Part shown: positions 7,871-11,898 of the stretch, piece by piece | Layout of the letters: each line of letters opens with the position of its first letter | How positions within the stretch are numbered: position 1 is the stretch's first letter | Program-made: the position numbers and the translations under genes | Notes under the pieces: generated by a model | Told to the model about the DNA's origin: nothing | Database searches by the model: none | What the model saw: the letters and a program-made list of their open reading frames with translations, nothing else | NCBI GenBank assembly: GCA_946533525.1 | Contig: CAMNBW010000023.1 | Span: 1 to 11,898 of the forward strand | Reading direction: 5' to 3' | Source of the DNA: an uncultured Lachnospiraceae bacterium | Lineage (GTDB): Bacteria; Bacillota; Clostridia; Lachnospirales; Lachnospiraceae | DNA: 11,898 bases

Positions 7871-7884
7871 GCCGCTTTTGCGGC
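7871..7884 (-). other. GC hairpin next to the ppx ribosome binding site
   Basis: The minus-strand sequence GCCGC-AAAA-GCGGC forms a perfect 5-bp GC stem with a 4-base loop. It ends directly before the GGAAAGGA ribosome binding region of ppx. No T-run follows, so it is not an intrinsic terminator. It could protect a 5' end or modulate ppx translation; its role is not known. Confidence 0.6.
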
Positions 7885-7896
7885 ATGTAAAGAAAA

Positions 7897-7902
7897 ATTA
7901 TA
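7897..7902 (-). promoter_or_regulatory. Possible internal -10 box ahead of ppx
   Basis: A perfect TATAAT on the minus strand overlaps the stop codon of the DUF815 gene, 38 bases before the ppx ATG. No convincing -35 hexamer is seen 16-18 bases upstream and there is no TGn extension. It is therefore only a candidate internal promoter. If used, the transcript would start near 7890, with the 7871-7884 hairpin close to its 5' end. Confidence 0.3.
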
Positions 7903-9202
7903 GTACTCCCAATATGTAATCCACGAGCTGCTGTGCCACTCGACCGGAATAGCCTCCGTGCTCGAGCTCCCATCTGTTGGCCAGCTTCAAAAGCTCCTCC
8001 TCGGTCATCTTTATACCGTAGCGCTCCGCCAGCACCTTTACAATGTTATCATACTCCTTTTTATTCGGACGGCCGAAATAGATGCTGATGCCGAAGCGGG
8101 CGGACAGGGAAAGCTTTTCCTGCACGGTATCGGCCGAATGTATATCGTCGTCCTCGCTCCTGTCGAGCTTGTCGGAAAAGCCCTCGTGTATCAGATGTCT
8201 CCTGTTGGACGTAGCATATATCAGCATATTTTCAGGCTGCTTCTCAAGACCGCCCTCGATCACCGCCTTTAAATACTTATATTCCACCTCGTGATCCTCG
8301 AAGGAAAGGTCGTCCATGTAGATTATAAAGCGATAGTTCCTGCCCTTTATCTGCGCAATTACATCGTTAAGGTCCTGCATCTGATGCTTAAACACCTCAA
8401 TAAGCCTTAAGCCGCTGTCGTAATACTTATTTATCAGGGCCTTAATGCACGATGACTTGCCCGTACCCATATCTCCGTACAAAAGGCAGTTATTCGCCCG
8501 CCGCCCGTTCACAAAGGCCTCCGTGTTGTCGATGAGCTTTTTCTTCTGGGCCTCATATCCCACAAGGTCGTCAAGATAGATATGCTTTACCTTCTTGATG
8601 GGCTCGATTATAACCTCGTCGTTCTTATCGTGCCTAACCCTGAAAGCCTTGTGAAGTCCGTATTTTCCGACGCCGTAATCGCGGTAGAACCCGCTCATTA
8701 TATTCAGGAATTCCACATTATCCTTAGCCCCGCTGAGCATCCCGGCAAGGGTGCAGATCCTGTCCCTGATACGCTCATTAAAGATCTTCCCCGTCTTATT
8801 GTCCGGAACGAAATCCTTTATCAGCGCAAAGCAATCAGTCCGGCAATACTTGTCGAGGCCATCGAGGTCAATATCGAAAAGCTGCTTTATCACCGCGAAA
8901 TCGTGTATCGCAAGAGTCGCAAGGGAGCCCTCGACCCCGTCCTTTCTCTCTGCGGAAAGGCTTAGGGCATTTTCGTCATTTACGAGGGCGTAGGTTAAAT
9001 AGTCGTGCCAGAGATTTCCTTCGAAGCCGTGGCGGACTCCCTCGTCCACAAGCATGGAAACACAGGAAACGCCGAGGGAGCTAAGCTCCTCCTCCGAAAT
9101 CTCCTCTTCCATATGGTCATTTCTGCATAGCAGATAGGACATTGAGCTTATTATCTCATCCTGTTTCAATTTATCGTATAAAAGCAGTTTATTGGTTAAC
9201 AT
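7898..9202 (-). CDS. DUF815 AAA+ ATPase
   Basis: This 434-residue soluble protein has an uncharacterised N-terminal half (about 1-200) and a C-terminal AAA+ module typical of DUF815 (PF05673). Walker A GDMGTGKSS is at 243-251, Walker B YMDDLSFE at 295-302 (D297/D298), LKAVIEGGLE at 311-320, sensor-1 YATSNRRHL at 329-337, a possible arginine finger is R369, and sensor-2 is GR at 420-421. The DDLSFE and ATSNRRHL blocks are the family hallmarks. The biological role of DUF815 proteins is not established; the fold is close to DnaA/DnaC-type and other ATP-driven remodelers. Start ATG has GGGAG 6-7 bases upstream in the 25-base gap after pheA. Position directly before ppx-ppk suggests a link to stress or phosphate physiology, which is inference. 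All ATPase residues look intact. Confidence 0.9.
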   Translation of the reverse strand: MLTNKLLLYDKLKQDEIISSMSYLLCRNDHMEEEISEEELSSLGVSCVSMLVDEGVRHGFEGNLWHDYLTYALVNDENALSLSAERKDGVEGSLATLAIHDFAVIKQLFDIDLDGLDKYCRTDCFALIKDFVPDNKTGKIFNERIRDRICTLAGMLSGAKDNVEFLNIMSGFYRDYGVGKYGLHKAFRVRHDKNDEVIIEPIKKVKHIYLDDLVGYEAQKKKLIDNTEAFVNGRRANNCLLYGDMGTGKSSCIKALINKYYDSGLRLIEVFKHQMQDLNDVIAQIKGRNYRFIIYMDDLSFEDHEVEYKYLKAVIEGGLEKQPENMLIYATSNRRHLIHEGFSDKLDRSEDDDIHSADTVQEKLSLSARFGISIYFGRPNKKEYDNIVKVLAERYGIKMTEEELLKLANRWELEHGGYSGRVAQQLVDYILGVL

Positions 9203-9227
9203 AATATTCTCCCGTGAAGCTACCCTG

Positions 9228-10355
9228 TCAATAGTTGCCGAGAACCCGCATATTCCTTGTCTCTTCCCTTATTCCCATAAGCGCGTTTCTTACCGAAACA
9301 TCGTTGAAATTCCCGTCGAAGTCCACGAAAAACCTGTATTCCCAAGGTCTGTCCGGTATGGGACGGCTCTCGATATTATTCATGTTGAGGTCATTATATA
9401 TGAAATGCGAAAGTATATGATAGAGGGAGCCGCTTCTATGCGGGATCTCAAAGGAAATACTTATCTTCTTCGAGCCCTTCAAAAATATCTTCTGATTTGT
9501 GACCACGATAAAGCGGGTGGAATTGCCTTCGCTGAAATTGATATTTTTCTTAAGGATCTTAAGCCCGTACAGCTCAGCCGCCCTGCTGCTCGCCACTGCG
9601 GCCTTGTGTATGTCTCCCGCGTCCCGCACCATCTTTGCCGCCATGGCGGTGTTTTCGAAGTCCACCTGTTTCCAGTCATGGAGGCTTAAATATCTTGCCG
9701 ACTGCATCAGGGCCTGGGGATGGGAATACACGGTCTCGATGTCCTCCTCCGTCGCCTCCGGCAGCCCCAGGAGGCAGTTGTCTATCTCGATTATCTGCTC
9801 CCCTACGATATAGTCCTCAAATTCCGAGAGCAGGTCATAATTCGCGCTCACTATCCCCGCGCTGGAATTCTCTATAGGAAGCACTGCGTAATGGGCGCTC
9901 CCCTCGTCCACCGAGCGCATGGCGTCCCGGAAGGTACCTACATTGAAGGAGGGCACGTTGTCCCCGAAAAAGGCCACCATTGCCGCCTCCGAATACGCTC
10001 CCTTCACGCCCTGAAAGACCACCCTCATATCATCTTTGGTCAGACTGTCCACCTCTATAAAGGGAAGCTGTCCCCGGATGCCTTCTCCGGCCATGAGGGA
10101 ATACTGCTTCTTGCGGCTCATGGACATTATCTGCTCATATAGCTCAACTATTCCCTTTTCATTAAAGGAATTTGTAGTAAGGGACTTTACCTGACTCAGC
10201 TTGCTTTCCTCGCGGCTGCGGTCCAGAACGTTTTTTCCGGTAGAGAGCTTATATCTTGCCACTTCCTCGCTGACCTTCATCCTCTTTTCGTAAAGGTCAA
10301 CTATCCGGGCATCTATGGCATCTATTTCTTTTCTCAGATTTTCTAATTCTTTCAC
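9228..10355 (-). CDS. pheA: Bifunctional chorismate mutase/prephenate dehydratase
   Basis: This P-protein converts chorismate to prephenate and then to phenylpyruvate in phenylalanine synthesis. The 375 residues divide into three parts. First is an AroQ chorismate mutase domain (about 1-90, with R8, R25, K36, D45, R48 and E49 aligning with E. coli catalytic residues). Second is a prephenate dehydratase domain (about 110-288, beginning VVFQGVKGAYSE at 112-123 and with the S-TRF catalytic motif at 279-282). Third is a C-terminal ACT domain (about 298-375) with the ESRP motif at 329-332, which binds phenylalanine for feedback inhibition. The start codon is GTG (10353-10355), preceded by AGGA 7 bases away. 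The next internal Met (residue 26) would delete catalytic R8 and R25, so GTG is favoured. The 12-base gap to the upstream gene leaves no room for an attenuator or T-box, so control is probably by ACT allostery or from an upstream promoter. Confidence 0.96.
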   Translation of the reverse strand: MKELENLRKEIDAIDARIVDLYEKRMKVSEEVARYKLSTGKNVLDRSREESKLSQVKSLTTNSFNEKGIVELYEQIMSMSRKKQYSLMAGEGIRGQLPFIEVDSLTKDDMRVVFQGVKGAYSEAAMVAFFGDNVPSFNVGTFRDAMRSVDEGSAHYAVLPIENSSAGIVSANYDLLSEFEDYIVGEQIIEIDNCLLGLPEATEEDIETVYSHPQALMQSARYLSLHDWKQVDFENTAMAAKMVRDAGDIHKAAVASSRAAELYGLKILKKNINFSEGNSTRFIVVTNQKIFLKGSKKISISFEIPHRSGSLYHILSHFIYNDLNMNNIESRPIPDRPWEYRFFVDFDGNFNDVSVRNALMGIREETRNMRVLGNY

Positions 10356-10363
10356 TTTTTCTT

Positions 10364-10367
10364 CCTG
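10364..10367 (-). promoter_or_regulatory. Possible ribosome binding site that decides the pheA GTG start
   Basis: An AGGA-type site on the minus strand around 10363-10366, in the 12-base gap between the DUF5050-like gene and pheA, lies about 7 bases before GTG. It supports initiation at this non-ATG codon, which is needed to keep the chorismate mutase N-terminal helix. Confidence 0.6.
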
Positions 10368-11390
10368 TTACTTGCTCATCACCGGGGGATTCCACTGCTC
10401 TACGGCTCCCGTATTCAGATCCTGGTGAAAGATCGCCGTGGAGCCGCTGTTGCTCCAAAGCTGGAAATACACAAACCTCGATGTGGCATTTATATTGGTA
10501 TAATTTCCCGTCATGACGGTCTGCTTAAAGGACCCGTCCGGGGTCATCCTCATAAGGGCAGGATTTTCCGGATCATTCGTCTGGTAATATATGAGGGAAT
10601 CATTTACCACATTATAACATTCCACCCGCTCGTCCGTAAGCTTTCTCTCGGTAGAGGGGTCTCCCGAAAGGGACCGCACATAGAGCCTGTAATTATCCAC
10701 GTTATTTATATAGTAAATATTGCCCCCGCTTATTATGGGACAGGATACGTTTCCGTCAAAGAGGGTGCCTATATTTTTTGTGTTGACCTCAAAGGTCCTC
10801 AGCATATGGTCGTCGGTCTCTCCGGCGTAATAGAAACGACCGTTATTGTATTCAGAGCAGTCGAATACCTTGTCCGACAATATCTCCCGGTTCTTTTTAT
10901 CTATTCCGACCCGGGCTATCTGCATTCCCTTCTCATTATCGAAGCTTTCGTAATAGACAAAATTCCCGACGAGCTTTACGGTCTTAGCCGGATCGCGGGC
11001 CAGGGTGACAATGTTTTTCCCGTTCTTATTGCTTCTGTATACACCCGTATTGTGGCCGAGAAAGCCCAGATTAGAGGCGTTCATGGAGCCCTGATAATAA
11101 AAGATATACTTACCTGCGGCATTTATGAAACCCGTGTTATTCTCGATTATCTTCTTAATATCGGTCTCGTCGGGGTTCATCGTGTACATGGCATAGCGAT
11201 CCAGGGGATTGGCAAAATACACTATTCCCTCATCCTCGTCAAAAAGTCCTCCGTTATAGAGGTTTCCGGCATTGTTGCCTATGGTGTCTTCGGGCAGCGG
11301 CTCTACCCTCAGCAGCAGGGAGGAACCCACTATTATTCCGGCCACCACCAGGGCAATGACAATAAGTGTAATAACTCCTGTCTTGTTCAT
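10368..11390 (-). CDS. Membrane-anchored DUF5050-like protein with seven YY/YF repeats
   Basis: This 340-residue protein has one uncleaved-looking hydrophobic segment (about 5-27) after a short basic N-terminus, with no lipobox cysteine. It is therefore likely anchored with its bulk outside the cell. The rest is soluble and resembles DUF5050/TolB-like beta-propeller proteins common in clostridia. A Tyr-Tyr or Tyr-Phe core recurs at residues 58, 98, 146, 187, 226, 268 and 308, spaced 39-48 apart. Each is followed by a polar turn and a second strand, suggesting a seven-bladed propeller. No catalytic motif is seen. The function is unknown; ligand or protein binding at the cell surface is plausible. 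It sits 6 bases after pyrI and 12 before pheA. The nearest ribosome binding candidates are AGGA 11 bases upstream inside pyrI and an AGAGGA only about 1 base from ATG, so translation may depend on coupling. Confidence 0.82.
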   Translation of the reverse strand: MNKTGVITLIVIALVVAGIIVGSSLLLRVEPLPEDTIGNNAGNLYNGGLFDEDEGIVYFANPLDRYAMYTMNPDETDIKKIIENNTGFINAAGKYIFYYQGSMNASNLGFLGHNTGVYRSNKNGKNIVTLARDPAKTVKLVGNFVYYESFDNEKGMQIARVGIDKKNREILSDKVFDCSEYNNGRFYYAGETDDHMLRTFEVNTKNIGTLFDGNVSCPIISGGNIYYINNVDNYRLYVRSLSGDPSTERKLTDERVECYNVVNDSLIYYQTNDPENPALMRMTPDGSFKQTVMTGNYTNINATSRFVYFQLWSNSGSTAIFHQDLNTGAVEQWNPPVMSK

Positions 11391-11396
11391 ATCCTC

Positions 11397-11885
11397 TTAC
11401 TTCCTGTCCGCGTCCTGTTTATAAGCTGTCTCGCAATATTTGCAGCGATAGGTTCCCTTGACGGGATCCGTCAGGATAAAGATCTGGTCCAACTGCTGCT
11501 CCGTGGAGGTTATGCATCTGGGATTGTGGCAGCGAATAACGTTTTTAAGCTGCTTCGGCAATTCCAGCTTCGGCTTGGCGATTATCTCCCCGTCCTTTAT
11601 TACATCTATCGTCGCGTTGTGGTCCACAAAGCCGAAGAAATCCATGTCGAACTGGTCTATCGGACATTCAACCTTTATCATGTCCTTCTTTCCCATCTTT
11701 GCGCTGAAGGCGTTCCTTATTATAGCCACGCCGCAGTCCAGCTTATCCAGCCCGAGATCGTGATATATCTGCATCCCGCGTCCCGCTTTGATGTGGTCAA
11801 TTACAAAGCCTTCTTCTATCTTCCCTACGTGAAGCTTATAGCCTCCGTCCTTGTTCTGTTCGGTTTTCTTTTCCTTTTCAGCCAT
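11397..11885 (-). CDS. pyrI: Aspartate carbamoyltransferase regulatory subunit
   Basis: PyrI binds ATP/CTP/UTP and transmits allosteric control to the PyrB catalytic trimers in pyrimidine synthesis. The 162 residues contain the N-terminal nucleotide-binding domain (VIDHI at 28-32; GKKDMIKVE at 65-73, where K71 aligns with E. coli K60; K104 aligns with K94). The C-terminal zinc domain follows. Its four zinc cysteines C119, C124, C148 and C151 have exactly the E. coli spacing (5, 24, 3). A charged N-terminal extension of about 10 residues precedes the usual start. The ATG has AAGAGG (11893-11898) 7 bases upstream. PyrI works only with PyrB, which is not in the window and is expected just beyond the right edge. 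A TAA at 11890-11892 could be its stop codon, but too little sequence is present to tell. Confidence 0.96.
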   Translation of the reverse strand: MAEKEKKTEQNKDGGYKLHVGKIEEGFVIDHIKAGRGMQIYHDLGLDKLDCGVAIIRNAFSAKMGKKDMIKVECPIDQFDMDFFGFVDHNATIDVIKDGEIIAKPKLELPKQLKNVIRCHNPRCITSTEQQLDQIFILTDPVKGTYRCKYCETAYKQDADRK

Positions 11886-11892
11886 TCCCTTA

Positions 11893-11898
11893 CCTCTT
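11893..11898 (-). promoter_or_regulatory. Ribosome binding site of pyrI
   Basis: AAGAGG on the minus strand, at the very right edge, lies 7 bases before the pyrI ATG and supports that start. No promoter is visible within the window, so the unit begins further upstream. Confidence 0.65.

Noticed and set aside
7871..7884. Hairpin considered as an intrinsic terminator between DUF815 and ppx
   Set aside because: No T-run follows the stem, which is followed instead by the purine-rich ppx ribosome binding site.
9192..10142. Long plus-strand open frames opposite pheA
   Set aside because: They are shadows of the strongly conserved PheA frame; long antisense frames are expected from its codon use.
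10611..10616. TATAAT inside the DUF5050-like gene as a pheA promoter
   Set aside because: The best -35 at 17-base spacing is poor (TTACGG), and it lies within coding sequence about 255 bases before pheA, so chance is the simpler explanation.
1..11898. Defence island, prophage, insertion sequence or CRISPR array
   Set aside because: All genes are recognisable metabolic, regulatory or housekeeping families on one strand, with no integrase, transposase, inverted terminal repeats or regularly spaced repeats.

Overview
The window is a gene-dense chromosomal segment in which every supported gene lies on the minus strand, so it is read from the right edge to the left. No tRNA, rRNA, CRISPR array, insertion sequence or phage gene is visible. 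No gap exceeds about 100 bases. Gene content and style suggest a Gram-positive anaerobe of the Eubacteriales, probably Lachnospiraceae: AAGGAG-type ribosome binding sites, a fused chorismate mutase/prephenate dehydratase, a separate PyrI subunit, a DUF5050-type anchored protein and a DUF815 ATPase. This placement is an inference from family distribution.

Transcription unit 1 (11898 down to 3410) is a run of seven closely spaced or overlapping genes: pyrI (aspartate carbamoyltransferase regulatory chain), a membrane-anchored DUF5050-like protein with seven YY/YF repeats, pheA (GTG start), a DUF815 AAA+ ATPase, ppx (Ppx/GppA phosphatase), ppk (polyphosphate kinase 1) and a Gph-type HAD phosphatase. 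The unit ends in a strong intrinsic terminator whose loop contains the HAD stop codon. It probably starts beyond the right edge, where pyrB would be expected. The functional core is polyphosphate metabolism (ppx-ppk), with an AAA+ ATPase upstream and a phosphatase downstream. A TATAAT box and a GC hairpin just ahead of ppx hint at an internal control point.

Transcription unit 2 (3404 down past position 1) begins with a clear sigma-A-type promoter and a good ribosome binding site. It encodes an ABC-F ATPase of YbiT type, a PHP phosphoesterase resembling YciV/RNase AM, and a Cof-type HAD phosphatase cut by the left edge. These genes are joined by a 1-base overlap and a 2-base gap.

The most unusual item is the ABC-F protein. 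Its first nucleotide-binding domain keeps its P-loop but has lost the SGG signature, and the second keeps its signature but has lost the P-loop lysine. In a head-to-tail arrangement both defects fall in the same composite ATP site, leaving the other site canonical. Otherwise the window is mostly housekeeping metabolism, and I see no defence system or mobile element.
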